Counted from the stretch's first letter, positions 1 to 9,058 are shown. The stretch: 64,000 bases of DNA from Enterocloster asparagiformis (GCA_018380885.1 JAGZSY010000001.1:62001-126000), one strand, 5' to 3'. Notes: generated by a model not told the origin, from the sequence alone. A program made the numbers and translations.

Positions 1-646
1 CAGCGCGGACTTGACCGGGGAAAAGACCACCAAGGTATTTCAGACCATCGCGGACATTGCGGAGTGCCTGAGCCCGGATGTGCGGGAGGGCATCAACGTG
101 AGCAAGACCATCACGGCGGAAAACCAGTTTGCGATCCAGTGGGAGCAGGACCCCTTCAACCGGTACAACGAAATCAAAGCCTGCGGCGGCGAGGACCGGT
201 TCGTGCTGATGACCATGCCGGCCATCGAGGAGGGCGAGCTAAAGGGCAGCCCGTCCCTGTTTATGGGCGACCACAACATGTCCATCTGCAATACCAGCAA
301 GAACAAGGAGTGGGCATGGGAGTTCTTAAAGTTCATGGTGACGGACGAGGTGGTGACGGACTGGGTGACCGGCTGTATGCAGCTGCCCAACAACCGCGAG
401 GGCATGGAGCGGGTCAAGGGCCAGATGGGCGAGAGCTTCAGCGCGCCTATGGTGCGCGCCTTAGAGCAGAGCCCTGTGGGCTTTAGCAATTCCACAAACG
501 ACTATTTCAACAATGTGAGCTTCGGCTCCGTGACGGCGGATACGGGAAACGCCATCGGGGAAATCCTGATGGGCAACATGAAGCCGGAGGAGGCGGGACC
601 TTACATCCAGAAGAACATTGACGAGTATCTGCAATCCAAGAAGTAG
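1..646 (+). CDS. Sugar ABC transporter substrate-binding protein, C-terminal part
   Basis: Open reading frame that enters from the left edge of the window (frame begins at base 2), so only about the last 214 residues are seen and the signal peptide is missing. The visible part resembles the C-terminal lobe of family 1 extracellular sugar-binding proteins: a stretch noting that the protein accepts a field of the form MGDHNMSICNTSKNKEWAWE followed by FLKFMVTDE, the usual place where these proteins close the cleft before a run of helices. It ends 31 bases before a MalF-type permease gene, which supports the assignment. Ligand cannot be read from the fragment. The nearby dehydratase and oxidoreductase suggest a sugar, sugar acid or polyol. 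Confidence 0.8.
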   Translation, partial: SADLTGEKTTKVFQTIADIAECLSPDVREGINVSKTITAENQFAIQWEQDPFNRYNEIKACGGEDRFVLMTMPAIEEGELKGSPSLFMGDHNMSICNTSKNKEWAWEFLKFMVTDEVVTDWVTGCMQLPNNREGMERVKGQMGESFSAPMVRALEQSPVGFSNSTNDYFNNVSFGSVTADTGNAIGEILMGNMKPEEAGPYIQKNIDEYLQSKK

Positions 647-677
647 GAAGCATTGAGAGGAAACGGGAGGCGTTGCG

Positions 678-1580
678 ATGAAGAAACATAAAATAAAAAA
701 ACAGCTGGAGTGGTATTCGTTTATCATCCTGTCGCTGGTTACCCTGGTGATCCTCGTCTATGTGCCGATGATATCAACCATCCGATACAGCCTGTACGAC
801 GTGTCGTTTCTGGGTTACGGGGAGCGGTACGTGGGACTTAACAACTACAAGATGCTTTTGGGAAGCAGCAGCTTCCTGAAAGCCTTTGGGAACACGGTGG
901 TTCTGACCGCGCTGGGGCTCCTCACCATCCCCCTTGGCTTTATCCTGGCCACGCTGATCAACAGCCTGGGAAGGGGCAGGCTGCAGGGCTTCTTCCGGGT
1001 TGGGTTTTATCTGCCCAACATTATAACGGGAGTCAGCGTGATCCTGATTTTCCAGATCATTTTAAAAGGAAACGGCGGGCTGTTCAACCGGTTTTTATCG
1101 GCTGTTTCCGGCAGCGAGGTCAGCATCGGATGGCTCTCGGATTCCCACTACGCAAAGCTGGGGGCCACCCTGCTGTGGCTGTGGATGAATTTGGGCTATT
1201 CCATGCTGATCAATCTGGCCAGCATGCAGTCCATCCAGACCGAGATATACGAGGCGGCCGCGGTGGACGGGGCCAACGGGTTTAAGCAGTGGCTTTACAT
1301 CACCATCCCCCACATGAAGCAGTGCTTTGCGTTTCTGTTTGTGACGGGAATGATTTCCGGCCTGTCCCGGTTTACGGACCTGTTTATCATCGGCGGCAAC
1401 AGCTCCTCCGGCGCGCCGGGGGGCTCGCTGCAGACGCTGCTGCTCTATATTTACCAGTACAGCTTTGAGGTTCCCCAGTACGGATTGTCGTCGGCGGGCG
1501 CTATGATTCTGTTCGGCATTGTCTTTGTATTTACGCTGTTTAACGTGAGAATGTCCGGCATGTTTAAGGAGGAGGACTAA
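678..1580 (+). CDS. Sugar ABC transporter permease, MalF/UgpA type
   Basis: A 300-residue integral membrane protein with about six hydrophobic segments, the first near residues 13-35. The cytoplasmic EAA loop that docks on the ATPase is visible as EAAAVDGANGFKQWLYITIP around residues 193-212. Together with the next gene it would form the membrane channel of a carbohydrate importer. No ATPase gene is present in the cluster, which is common in Firmicutes where a shared MsmX/UgpC-like ATPase serves several sugar importers. A ribosome binding site (GGGAGG) lies just upstream of the ATG. The stop codon overlaps the next start by one base (TAATG), indicating translational coupling. Confidence 0.92.
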   Translation: MKKHKIKKQLEWYSFIILSLVTLVILVYVPMISTIRYSLYDVSFLGYGERYVGLNNYKMLLGSSSFLKAFGNTVVLTALGLLTIPLGFILATLINSLGRGRLQGFFRVGFYLPNIITGVSVILIFQIILKGNGGLFNRFLSAVSGSEVSIGWLSDSHYAKLGATLLWLWMNLGYSMLINLASMQSIQTEIYEAAAVDGANGFKQWLYITIPHMKQCFAFLFVTGMISGLSRFTDLFIIGGNSSSGAPGGSLQTLLLYIYQYSFEVPQYGLSSAGAMILFGIVFVFTLFNVRMSGMFKEED

Positions 1581-2407
1581 TGAGGAGACGGAAAATTCGA
1601 AAAATGCTCCTGACGGCGGGGCTGCTTGTGCTGCTGTTGTTCATCCTCACGCCGGTGTTCTGGGCCGTCACCCTCTCCTTTGACCGGGCGGCCACCACGT
1701 CGGTGCCGGAATTTTCCCTGATTCCCAGGGAGGCCACGCTGTTCAATTACCAGGCGGCGGGAAAGCTGATCAATCTGGCCCGTTACTACCGGAACACCGT
1801 ATTTTTGACGCTGGTCAACACGGCGGTCTCCGTATTTTTCGCGCTCTGCTGCGGCTACGCGTTCGCAAAAGGGAAATTCGCGTTAAAGAAGTTTTGGTTT
1901 TATTTTATGCTGGCGGTCATGATGATCCCCTTCGAGTCGAGGATGATTCCCCTCTACATCCAGTACAAGAACTGGGGGCTGATCGACACGTACGCCCCTT
2001 TGATTCTGGGAAATTTCGCCTACGTGTACGGCATATTCTTCGCCAGGCAGAATATCGCGGCCCTGCCGGATTCCCTCAGGGAGTCGGCGTACTTGGACGG
2101 GGCCGGGGAGTGGAAGATTTTCTTTCACATCATCCTGCCCCTGTCAAAGCCGGTGATGGCCACGCTGTCCATCCTGCAGGTCATCGCCAACTGGAACGCC
2201 TATCTGTGGCCTCTGGTGGTGATCCGCTCCTCCTCCAAGCAGGTGATATCCGTCGGGGTTGCCCTGTTTAACGCCCAGGAGAACGCGATCTACTACGGTC
2301 CCAGAATGGCGGTGGCGGTGTTGAGCGCCATCCCGCTGACCATTATGTTCCTGTTCCTGCAAAAATACATTGTGCAGAGCATCGCGGTGTCGGGGATCAA
2401 GCAGTGA
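1580..2407 (+). CDS. Sugar ABC transporter permease, MalG/UgpE type
   Basis: A 275-residue membrane protein with a first hydrophobic helix at residues 8-30 and an EAA-type loop ESAYLDGAGEWKIFFHIILP at about residues 169-188. It is the second half of the channel encoded with the upstream MalF-type gene, with which it overlaps by one base. Length and ending (a hydrophobic segment, then SIAVSGIKQ) are normal for the family. It is the last gene of the transport unit: a strong terminator hairpin and then a new promoter follow. Confidence 0.92.
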   Translation: MRRRKIRKMLLTAGLLVLLLFILTPVFWAVTLSFDRAATTSVPEFSLIPREATLFNYQAAGKLINLARYYRNTVFLTLVNTAVSVFFALCCGYAFAKGKFALKKFWFYFMLAVMMIPFESRMIPLYIQYKNWGLIDTYAPLILGNFAYVYGIFFARQNIAALPDSLRESAYLDGAGEWKIFFHIILPLSKPVMATLSILQVIANWNAYLWPLVVIRSSSKQVISVGVALFNAQENAIYYGPRMAVAVLSAIPLTIMFLFLQKYIVQSIAVSGIKQ

Positions 2408-2498
2408 GCGCCGTCAAGGCGCAGAACCCAGGCCGGGCCTCCGGTTTCCAGCGCCCCCTGGCGCTAAAAAATTGAATCAGAATAGGCGGTATTACAGT

Positions 2499-2535
2499 AA
2501 AAAGCAGCAGGTCCATCCGGCCCCGCTGCTTTTTT
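2499..2535 (+). terminator. Intrinsic terminator after the sugar permease genes
   Basis: Inverted repeat AAAAAGCAGC (2499-2508) and GCTGCTTTTT (2525-2534) separated by 16 bases, ending in a run of T. It lies about 90 bases after the permease stop codon and before the next promoter, so it probably separates the transporter transcript from the dehydratase operon. Confidence 0.8.
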
Positions 2536-2569
2536 GCATGCAGAAACTACAAAAACTTAAAAAAATGGG

Positions 2570-2598
2570 TTGACTTTTTGTCGAATAGTTGCTACTAT
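2570..2598 (+). promoter_or_regulatory. Probable sigma-A promoter of the dehydratase operon
   Basis: TTGACT at 2570-2575 and TACTAT at 2593-2598 with 17 bases between them. It would start transcription near 2605, right at the palindromic operator. Confidence 0.6.
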
Positions 2599-2609
2599 AG
2601 GCACATAAG

Positions 2610-2627
2610 ACATCAGACATCTGATGT
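2610..2627. promoter_or_regulatory. Palindromic operator ACATCAG-ACAT-CTGATGT
   Basis: A perfect 7-base inverted repeat with a 4-base spacer, located just after the -10 box and before the ribosome binding site of the dehydratase gene. The position fits a repressor site that blocks transcription start. The form resembles operators of GntR/FadR-type sugar-acid regulators, but that family assignment is inference. No GntR gene is visible in the window. Confidence 0.65.
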
Positions 2628-2653
2628 ATCAAAAATAATGAGGAGTTGCGGAC

Positions 2654-4372
2654 ATGTATAGAAGCGAAGAAGTGAGAAAGCTGGCCCCGGAGATGGATCC
2701 GCTCCGGCTGGGCATGGGCTGGAAGCTGGCGGATCTGGATAAACCGAAGATCATGATCGAGAGCACCATGGGGGACAGCCACCCCGGAAGCGCCCACCTG
2801 ATGGAGTTTGTGGAGGAAGCGGCCAGAGGCGTTGGCGACGCCGGGGGCAAGGCGGCCCGCTACTATACCACCGATATCTGCGACGGACAGGCCCAGGGCC
2901 ACGACGGGATCAACTACTCCCTGGCCAGCCGGGACATGATCGCCAACATGGTGGAGATTCACGAGAACGCAACGCCCTTTGACGGAGGCGTGTTCATCGC
3001 CAGCTGCGACAAGGGCATGCCCGGGCTTTTGATGGGAATCGGGCGCTGCAACATCCCGTCCATCATGGTGACGGGCGGCGTGATGGAGGCCGGGCCGGAC
3101 ATGCTGACCCTGGAGGAGATCGGAAAGTACAGCGCCATGTGCCAGCGGGGCGAGATCACCGAGGAGCAGTTTATGTTCTACAAGCACCACGCCTGTCCCA
3201 GCTGCGGAGCCTGCAGCTTTATGGGCACGGCCTGCACCATGCAGGTGATGGCCGAGTCCCTGGGCCTCATGCTTCCCGGCACCAGCGTGATGCCGGCCAC
3301 CTGCGCGGACTTGAAGAAAGCGGCCTACGACGCGGGACTCCAGGCCATGAAGCTGGCCGAGATGGATTTGAAGCCCCGGGATATGGTGACCCTGGAGAGC
3401 TTTGAGAACGCCATCATGGTGCACGCGGCCATCTCCGGCTCCACCAACGCGCTCCTTCATCTGCCGGCCATTGCCCACGAGTTTGGAATCACCATCGACG
3501 CCGACACCTTTGAGCGCATCCACAAGAACGCCCACTATCTCCTCAACGTGCGCCCGGCCGGAAAGTGGCCGGCGGCCTACTTCTACTATGCGGGCGGCGT
3601 TCCCGCGGTGATGGAGGAGATTCGCCACAGCCTGCACTTAAACGTGATGACCGTGACCGGAAAGACCCTGGGCGAGAATCTGGACGAGCTGAAGCAGAAC
3701 GGCTTCTACGAGAACTGCGCCAAGCTTCTTGAGCCCACGGGACTTAAGAAGGAGCAGATTATCTACCCTTACGCCAAGCCCATCGGGGAGAACGGCACCA
3801 TCGCCATCTTAAAGGGCAACCTGGCGCCCGAGGGCTCCGTGGTGAAGCACTCCGCGGTTCCAAAGGAGATGCACGTGGCCATGCTCAACGCCCGCCCCTT
3901 TGACTGTGAGGAGGACGCCATCGCGGCGGTGATCAACCATGACATCAGGCCCGGGGACGCGGTGTTCATCCGCTATGAGGGCCCCAAGGGCAGCGGCATG
4001 CCGGAAATGTTCTACACCACGGAAGCCATCGCCTCCGACGAGGAGCTGGGAAAGAGCATCGCGCTGATCACGGACGGCCGTTTTTCCGGCGCCTCCAAGG
4101 GCCCTGCCATCGGCCATGTGAGCCCGGAGGCGGCGGAGGGAGGCCCCATCGCCCTGGTGGAGGAGGGGGATTTGATCGAGATCGACATCCCCAGGCGGGT
4201 GCTGCGCATCGCCGGCGTCAAGGGCGAGCAGAAATCCGAGGAGGAGATTCTGGAGATTCTGGCAGAGCGCCGGAAGAACTGGCAGCCCAAGCCGGCCAGG
4301 TACCAGTCCGGCGTGCTGAAGATTTATTCGGAGCACGCGGTTGGGCCCATGAAGGGCGGATACATGGAATAA
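2654..4372 (+). CDS. IlvD/Edd family dehydratase (probably sugar-acid dehydratase)
   Basis: A 572-residue enzyme of the dihydroxy-acid/6-phosphogluconate dehydratase family. Seen directly: SCDKGMPG with Cys118, the HHACPSCGACSFMGTA box with Cys181, Cys184 and Cys187, and DGRFSGASKGPAIGHVSPEA near the C-terminus. These are the iron-sulfur cluster and magnesium-site regions of the family. Members dehydrate 2,3-dihydroxy acids or aldonic acids to 2-keto-3-deoxy acids. No valine/isoleucine genes are nearby; instead an oxidoreductase, a sugar isomerase, a GntP permease and a sugar ABC importer are, so an aldonate dehydratase is more likely than biosynthetic ilvD. The substrate cannot be decided from sequence alone. 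First gene of its operon, starting 27 bases after the operator. Confidence 0.88.
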   Translation: MYRSEEVRKLAPEMDPLRLGMGWKLADLDKPKIMIESTMGDSHPGSAHLMEFVEEAARGVGDAGGKAARYYTTDICDGQAQGHDGINYSLASRDMIANMVEIHENATPFDGGVFIASCDKGMPGLLMGIGRCNIPSIMVTGGVMEAGPDMLTLEEIGKYSAMCQRGEITEEQFMFYKHHACPSCGACSFMGTACTMQVMAESLGLMLPGTSVMPATCADLKKAAYDAGLQAMKLAEMDLKPRDMVTLESFENAIMVHAAISGSTNALLHLPAIAHEFGITIDADTFERIHKNAHYLLNVRPAGKWPAAYFYYAGGVPAVMEEIRHSLHLNVMTVTGKTLGENLDELKQNGFYENCAKLLEPTGLKKEQIIYPYAKPIGENGTIAILKGNLAPEGSVVKHSAVPKEMHVAMLNARPFDCEEDAIAAVINHDIRPGDAVFIRYEGPKGSGMPEMFYTTEAIASDEELGKSIALITDGRFSGASKGPAIGHVSPEAAEGGPIALVEEGDLIEIDIPRRVLRIAGVKGEQKSEEEILEILAERRKNWQPKPARYQSGVLKIYSEHAVGPMKGGYME

Positions 4373-4388
4373 TATGGATTTACAGTAA

Positions 4389-4422
4389 CTGCCCGGCATA
4401 TTCTGCATGGTTTGCCGGGCAG
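4389..4422. repeat. Hairpin between dehydratase and oxidoreductase genes
   Basis: Perfect inverted repeat CTGCCCGGCA (4389-4398) and TGCCGGGCAG (4413-4422), not followed by a T run. The 179-base gap also holds further GC-rich partial repeats (about 4425-4485). It is more likely an mRNA-stabilising or partial attenuation structure than a full terminator. Confidence 0.5.
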
Positions 4423-4551
4423 CTTCCCGGAGCGCGGGAACCGGCTGGCAGGATTTTACTGTCCGGGACCGGTGACCCGGGAGGTCTGCCCGCGGCCTTA
4501 AGGGCGCCGGATCGTTACAAGCCATAAATATATAAAGGAGATACAGGACGG

Positions 4552-5634
4552 ATGGAGAAGTTAAGAACAGGAATCATCGGCTGCGGCAAGGTGGGGGATT
4601 TCCACGCAAAAGCGTTCGAAGCCCTGGAGAACAGCGAATTTACGGCAGTGTGCGACAACAATATCGAGCGGGCGAGAGCCTTTGCGGACCGCTACGGGGT
4701 GAAGGCCTACGACGATATCGAGGCCATGATCAGGGAGTGTAAACTGGACGTGGTCAGCGTCTGCACCCCTCATCCCCTTCACGCCAATCCGGCGGTGGCT
4801 GCCGCGGACTGCGGCTGCAACGTGCTCATCGAGAAGCCTCTGGCTTCCAGCCTGGAGGACTGCGACCGCATCATCGAGGCCGGGGACCGGAACCATGTGA
4901 CCATCGGAACCATGGTGCAGAGACGTTTTTACCGCCCCTGTATGCGCATTCACCAGGCCATCGAGGACGGAAAGATCGGCCGCCCCGTGCTGGGAATGGT
5001 CACCATGCTGGGCTGGCGCGACAAGAACTACTACGACAGCGACCCGTGGAGGGGGAGCTGGAAGGGCGAGGGCGGCGGCGTCATGGTCAACCAGGCGCCT
5101 CACCAGATCGACCTGCTCCAGTGGTACATGGGCGACGTGGATGAAATCTACGGCGTGTGGAAAAATTTGAACCACCCCTACATTGAGGTGGAGGACACGG
5201 CGGTGGCTGTGATCAAGTTCAAGAACGGCGGCGTGGGCAACATCGTGGTGTCCAACAGCCAGAACCCGGCGCTGTTCGGCAAGGTGCACGTTTTCGGCGA
5301 AAACGGGGCCGGAGTGGGCGTGCAGACTGACGGCGGGGCTATGTTCGTGGCCGGAATGTCCAGCATCACCGAGGCGCCCTACAACGATCTGTGGACCGTG
5401 GCGGGAGAGGAGAACATGCTGGAGACCTGGAAGAAGGAGGATACGGATTTCTTCAACAGCGTGGATTCCATGTACTATTACCACAGAGAGCAGATCAAGG
5501 ACTTTGTGGATGCCGTGCAGAAGGGCGAAAAGCCGCTGGTGGACGCCAGGGAGGGCCGCAAGACAGTGGAAATCTTCACGGGCATTTACCGGGCTACAGA
5601 GACAAACAGCGTGATCAAGTTCCCCATCAAATAG
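4552..5634 (+). CDS. Gfo/Idh/MocA family NAD(P)-dependent oxidoreductase
   Basis: A 360-residue protein with an N-terminal Rossmann fold (GIIGCGKVGDFHAKAF at about residues 7-22, acid residue in AVCDNN near residue 36) and the family's EKP motif (IEKPLASS, about residues 93-100) whose lysine is usually catalytic. The C-terminal half is the alpha/beta substrate domain with GGGVMVNQAPHQIDLLQWYM. These enzymes oxidise or reduce sugars, inositols or their derivatives. Its place between a sugar-acid dehydratase and a sugar isomerase suggests the same catabolic route. ATG with GGAGAT upstream. Confidence 0.88.
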   Translation: MEKLRTGIIGCGKVGDFHAKAFEALENSEFTAVCDNNIERARAFADRYGVKAYDDIEAMIRECKLDVVSVCTPHPLHANPAVAAADCGCNVLIEKPLASSLEDCDRIIEAGDRNHVTIGTMVQRRFYRPCMRIHQAIEDGKIGRPVLGMVTMLGWRDKNYYDSDPWRGSWKGEGGGVMVNQAPHQIDLLQWYMGDVDEIYGVWKNLNHPYIEVEDTAVAVIKFKNGGVGNIVVSNSQNPALFGKVHVFGENGAGVGVQTDGGAMFVAGMSSITEAPYNDLWTVAGEENMLETWKKEDTDFFNSVDSMYYYHREQIKDFVDAVQKGEKPLVDAREGRKTVEIFTGIYRATETNSVIKFPIK

Positions 5635-5647
5635 AAGGAGGCGGACC

Positions 5648-6520
5648 GTGAAAATTTCTTATAATGAAGCCACGGCCAAGGACTGTTCCAGCCTGGCCAA
5701 GGACTTGGAGCTCTGTGAGAAGGCGGGGTTCGACTACATCGAGATTCGCCTGGACATGCTCAGCGACTATTTAAAGGAACACACGGTGGAGGAGCTGGCG
5801 GCGTTTTTCAGTACCAGCCGCATAAAGCCCCACGCCATGAACGCCCTGTATCTCTACCCGGAGTTTCTGGGGGAGCGCGACGACCCGGAGCGCAGTAAAG
5901 CGCTGCTGGCGGAGTTTCGGATGGGCCTGGAGGTGAGCAAAGCCATCGGCGGCCACCACTTTATCATAGTTCCGCCGCTGCAGCGCGATCCCGCGGGAGG
6001 CCCCTTTGTGGGCACCCGGGAGGAGACCTATGAAAACTGCGTTCGGATTCTCGGCAAGCTGGGGGAGATGGCGGAGGAGTACCAGGTGAACCTGTGCTTC
6101 GAGCTGGTGGGCTTTGAGCGCAGCAGCGTGCGCAGCGTGGAGGAGGCCGACGCCATCGTGCGGGCGGTGAACCGCGATAACGTGGGCTTTGTGTTCGATT
6201 CCTACAATATTTACTTAAACAACCGCACCAACGATTTCTCCGCCCTGCGCAAGGTGCAGCCGGAAAAGATATTCGCAATTCACATGATGAGCGGAAAGGA
6301 CGTTCCGGACGAGGAGATGGGGCAGGACAAGCGCTGCTTTCCGGATGCGGGCGTGGTGGACATCGGCAATTTCCTGGAAAATCTCCGGGAGACCGGCTAC
6401 GACGGAATGGTGTCCATTGAAACCTTCAATCCGGACTACTGGAAGAAGGACCCGGCGTGGGTAATAAGTACGGCTTACCGGACCACCAGAGAGGCTCTGG
6501 TGCAGAACGGCTGTATTTAA
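5648..6520 (+). CDS. Sugar phosphate isomerase/epimerase (TIM barrel, IolE/AP-endonuclease 2 type)
   Basis: A 290-residue TIM-barrel protein starting with GTG, chosen because AGGAGG lies 6-11 bases upstream and the protein then starts MKISYNEATA. Family features are YIEIRLDML near the N-terminus, CFELVGFER mid-protein, VGFVFDSYNIYLN, and MVSIETFNPDYW near the end, which supply acidic and histidine metal ligands. Related enzymes isomerise or epimerise keto sugars or dehydrate inosose. It follows the oxidoreductase by 13 bases and is probably in the same operon. Confidence 0.85.
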   Translation: MKISYNEATAKDCSSLAKDLELCEKAGFDYIEIRLDMLSDYLKEHTVEELAAFFSTSRIKPHAMNALYLYPEFLGERDDPERSKALLAEFRMGLEVSKAIGGHHFIIVPPLQRDPAGGPFVGTREETYENCVRILGKLGEMAEEYQVNLCFELVGFERSSVRSVEEADAIVRAVNRDNVGFVFDSYNIYLNNRTNDFSALRKVQPEKIFAIHMMSGKDVPDEEMGQDKRCFPDAGVVDIGNFLENLRETGYDGMVSIETFNPDYWKKDPAWVISTAYRTTREALVQNGCI

Positions 6521-6725
6521 TACATAGATGAAACAATCCGTTCTGCCCGGCAGAGAGGACAGAGCGGAAAAAACCAAGTTAATTCCCGCAGCAATCCGCG
6601 GGGTATGCAAGCTGAAGCGCGGCGGGCCGCAGGGCATCCGGTCCTGTGGACAGCAGCCAAGGTCAGGGGGGCTTGACCCTGGTCCGCCGCCTTCACGAAA
6701 ATGAAAAAGCTTAGGAGGAATAGGT

Positions 6726-8162
6726 ATGTCACCTACATTATTTATCATCATGCTGGTTGCAGCGATCGTTATACTGACCGTATTGACGCTGAAATTCAAG
6801 ATGCATCCGGTTATGACCCTGTTTATCACGGCCGTGTTCATCGGTCTGGTATCCGGCAAACCGCTTGTCGATACATTTAATTCCATCAAGAACTATTTTG
6901 GTTCCACGCTGGGCAGCATCGGCGTCATGATCATTTTCGGCGCGATCATCGCCTCCGGTATCTCTGATACGGGCGCCGCCACCAGCATCGTGAACTTCTT
7001 TATCCGCCTGTTTAAGGGCAAACGCCTGGAGCTGGCGCCTGCGCTGACCGGCTTTATCATGAGTATCCCCGTATTCGGCGATATCGCAATCATCCTCAAC
7101 GCCCCGATCTCCGCGATCCTGGCAAAGCGCAAAAACATGAGTATGTCCCAGGTAGCGCCCTTTGTAAACCTGGGCCTGACCCTGACCCATGGACTGGTTC
7201 CCCCCACGCCCGGCGTGCTGGCTGTGGCCGTGCTGCTGCAGGCGGATATCGGCACCGTGATCATGTGGGGCCTGGTGTGCAGCGTTGTGTCCTTCGCCGT
7301 CTGCTATTTTGTGCTGGCCCCCATCTACGCCAAGGGCGAGTTCATCGAGCCGCTGGCGGATTACACCGAGGGCATCGAGGCGGTGGACGACAGCGCTTCT
7401 GTTGAGAAGCTGCTGATCTCAGAGGAAAACGCTCCCAGCGCGGGTATGTCCTTTATCCCGCTGCTGCTCCCGGCCGTGATGATCGCGGTTGGCTCCATCG
7501 GCAAGCTGATGGTGGAGGAGGGCTCCGGCGCATACGTGTTCTTCAACACCTTCGGCGACACGGTTCTGGCTCTGTTCTGCGGCATCGTGGCCCTGGGCCT
7601 GATGGTGTTCGGCCGCAAGGACAAGGTTGTCCGCAAGGCCAACGAGGCCACCGGCACCAAGGAGCTGTCTGAGAAGAGCTCCTGGACTGAGATCGTGTTC
7701 GGCAACTGGTGCGGACGCGCCTTAAAGATCGCCATCAGCGCGCTGTTAATCACCGCGATGGGCGGCGCAATGGGCGGCATTCTCCGTGAAAACGAAGCCA
7801 TCAGCGTGATCGGAAACGCTATCGCAAGAACCAGCTTCCCCAGCCTGCTGATTCCCTTCCTGCTGGCTGCGATCCTGATGACGGTCTGCGGTTCCATGAC
7901 CACCGCCGCCATGACGGCTGCGGCCCTGATGGTGGATCTGATCCCGGTTCTGGGCATGAGCCCGGTTGTGGCCACCCTGGCCATCGGCGCAGGCTCCATG
8001 GTGGGCTGGCATGTAAACAACAGCGGATTCTGGATCTTTACCTCCCTGTACGGCTTTGACACCAAGCAGGGTCTGAAGTACTTCACCACCACCAACGCGC
8101 TGGGCGGCATCGTGGCATTTATCTGCCTGGCCGGCCTGACCATGATCGGCCTGGTAGGCTGA
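6726..8162 (+). CDS. GntP family gluconate/sugar-acid:H+ symporter
   Basis: A 478-residue membrane protein with about a dozen hydrophobic segments along its length. It has the GntP-type signatures GFIMSIPVFGDIAIILNAPI and the HGLVPPTPG segment, and a late VGWHVNNSGFWIF segment. The family imports gluconate, related aldonates or glycerate-like acids with protons. It is downstream of the dehydratase, oxidoreductase and isomerase with a 205-base gap, giving the cluster a second import route besides the ABC system. AGGAGGAATAGGT precedes the ATG. Exact substrate unknown. Confidence 0.9.
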   Translation: MSPTLFIIMLVAAIVILTVLTLKFKMHPVMTLFITAVFIGLVSGKPLVDTFNSIKNYFGSTLGSIGVMIIFGAIIASGISDTGAATSIVNFFIRLFKGKRLELAPALTGFIMSIPVFGDIAIILNAPISAILAKRKNMSMSQVAPFVNLGLTLTHGLVPPTPGVLAVAVLLQADIGTVIMWGLVCSVVSFAVCYFVLAPIYAKGEFIEPLADYTEGIEAVDDSASVEKLLISEENAPSAGMSFIPLLLPAVMIAVGSIGKLMVEEGSGAYVFFNTFGDTVLALFCGIVALGLMVFGRKDKVVRKANEATGTKELSEKSSWTEIVFGNWCGRALKIAISALLITAMGGAMGGILRENEAISVIGNAIARTSFPSLLIPFLLAAILMTVCGSMTTAAMTAAALMVDLIPVLGMSPVVATLAIGAGSMVGWHVNNSGFWIFTSLYGFDTKQGLKYFTTTNALGGIVAFICLAGLTMIGLVG

Positions 8163-8217
8163 TCCGGCGCGATCTGACAACAGAGTGCATTTTCTCTGCG
8201 GTGCACGACAATGCCTG

Positions 8218-8258
8218 CCCGGTTCCTGAGCCTGTCTAAAACATGCTCAGGCGCCGGG
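8218..8258. repeat. Hairpin after the GntP permease gene
   Basis: Nested inverted repeat: CCCGG (8218-8222) with CCGGG (8254-8258), and CCTGAGC (8225-8231) with GCTCAGG (8245-8251). A T run follows only 8 bases later, so it may be a weak terminator or a processing hairpin between the permease gene and the TPR gene. Confidence 0.4.
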
Positions 8259-8288
8259 TAAAGGCGGTTTTTGATTGGAGGGCATGGG

Positions 8289-9002
8289 ATGATCGGTTTT
8301 TTTAAAGCCAGCAGGATGACGGCAATATGGGGAAGCGCCGCTGGAGCGCTTGCGGGAGCGGCGGCAGTCTGGCTTCTCTATCCGGGCGGCACCGCCGCCA
8401 AGGCGGTGGCGGCGCTGGTGACCGCAGCGCTGGCGGTCAACGTGTTTTTGTATATTGCCAAGATTATCGCGGTGCGCAGCTACCAGGAGATGCTGCTGCT
8501 GTTGTACGAAAAGCTGGATGCGGAAGCGTTTCTGGCCCGGGCGCTGCCCCTGCTGGACCGCAGGATAAAGACAGCGGACCGCGTGACCCACGCCGCCCAT
8601 GTGGCCAACGGCTATCTGGCCAGGGGGGAGGCCGATGCTGCCATCGCCCTGCTGAAGGCCCAGGAGGTGCCGGAGCAGGCCGCGGCCCTGCGGGGCCTGG
8701 TGGCCTCCAATCTGGGCACGGCTTATTTGCAGAAGGGCGACCGGGCCGGCGCTGCCGCGGCCTTAAAAGAGCTTAAGGCGGCGATCGCCTCCCCGTCCTG
8801 CAAAGAGAAATTCCGTCAAAAGGCCCGCCGCATCATCGCCTACCAGCAGATATGCCTGGACGTCCTGAACGGGAAAACAGGCGGGCTTAAGGCTCTGGAG
8901 CAGGATTACGAGACCACCAAATCGCCGTTTCACAAGATGAATGCGGGTAGGTTTTTGTCAAGGGCCTACGAGCTCAGCGGGAAGGCCAAGAGGCGTCAAT
9001 GA
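8289..9002 (+). CDS. Small membrane-anchored TPR-like protein, function unknown
   Basis: About 237 residues. The ATG at 8289 is preferred over an upstream in-frame TTG because GGAGGG lies 7 bases before it. Two hydrophobic helices lie near the N-terminus (about residues 10-30 and 38-58), followed by a helical region with TPR-like repeats (ANGYLARGEADAAIALLKA and SNLGTAYLQKGDRAGAAAAL). It is probably anchored in the membrane with a cytoplasmic protein-interaction domain. No catalytic motif is visible. It sits after the GntP gene and before a terminator. Specific function not recognised. Confidence 0.65.
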   Translation: MIGFFKASRMTAIWGSAAGALAGAAAVWLLYPGGTAAKAVAALVTAALAVNVFLYIAKIIAVRSYQEMLLLLYEKLDAEAFLARALPLLDRRIKTADRVTHAAHVANGYLARGEADAAIALLKAQEVPEQAAALRGLVASNLGTAYLQKGDRAGAAAALKELKAAIASPSCKEKFRQKARRIIAYQQICLDVLNGKTGGLKALEQDYETTKSPFHKMNAGRFLSRAYELSGKAKRRQ

Positions 9003-9058
9003 CGTGACGAAAGGCAAATAAGTGCCGGTGGGCATATGAATTTTTGAAGAATTAAAGG

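Noticed and set aside
2492..3637. Long minus-strand ORF of 381 residues over the dehydratase gene
   Set aside because: It is antisense to a strongly conserved enzyme gene, its protein has no recognisable family, and GC-rich coding DNA often gives such open frames.
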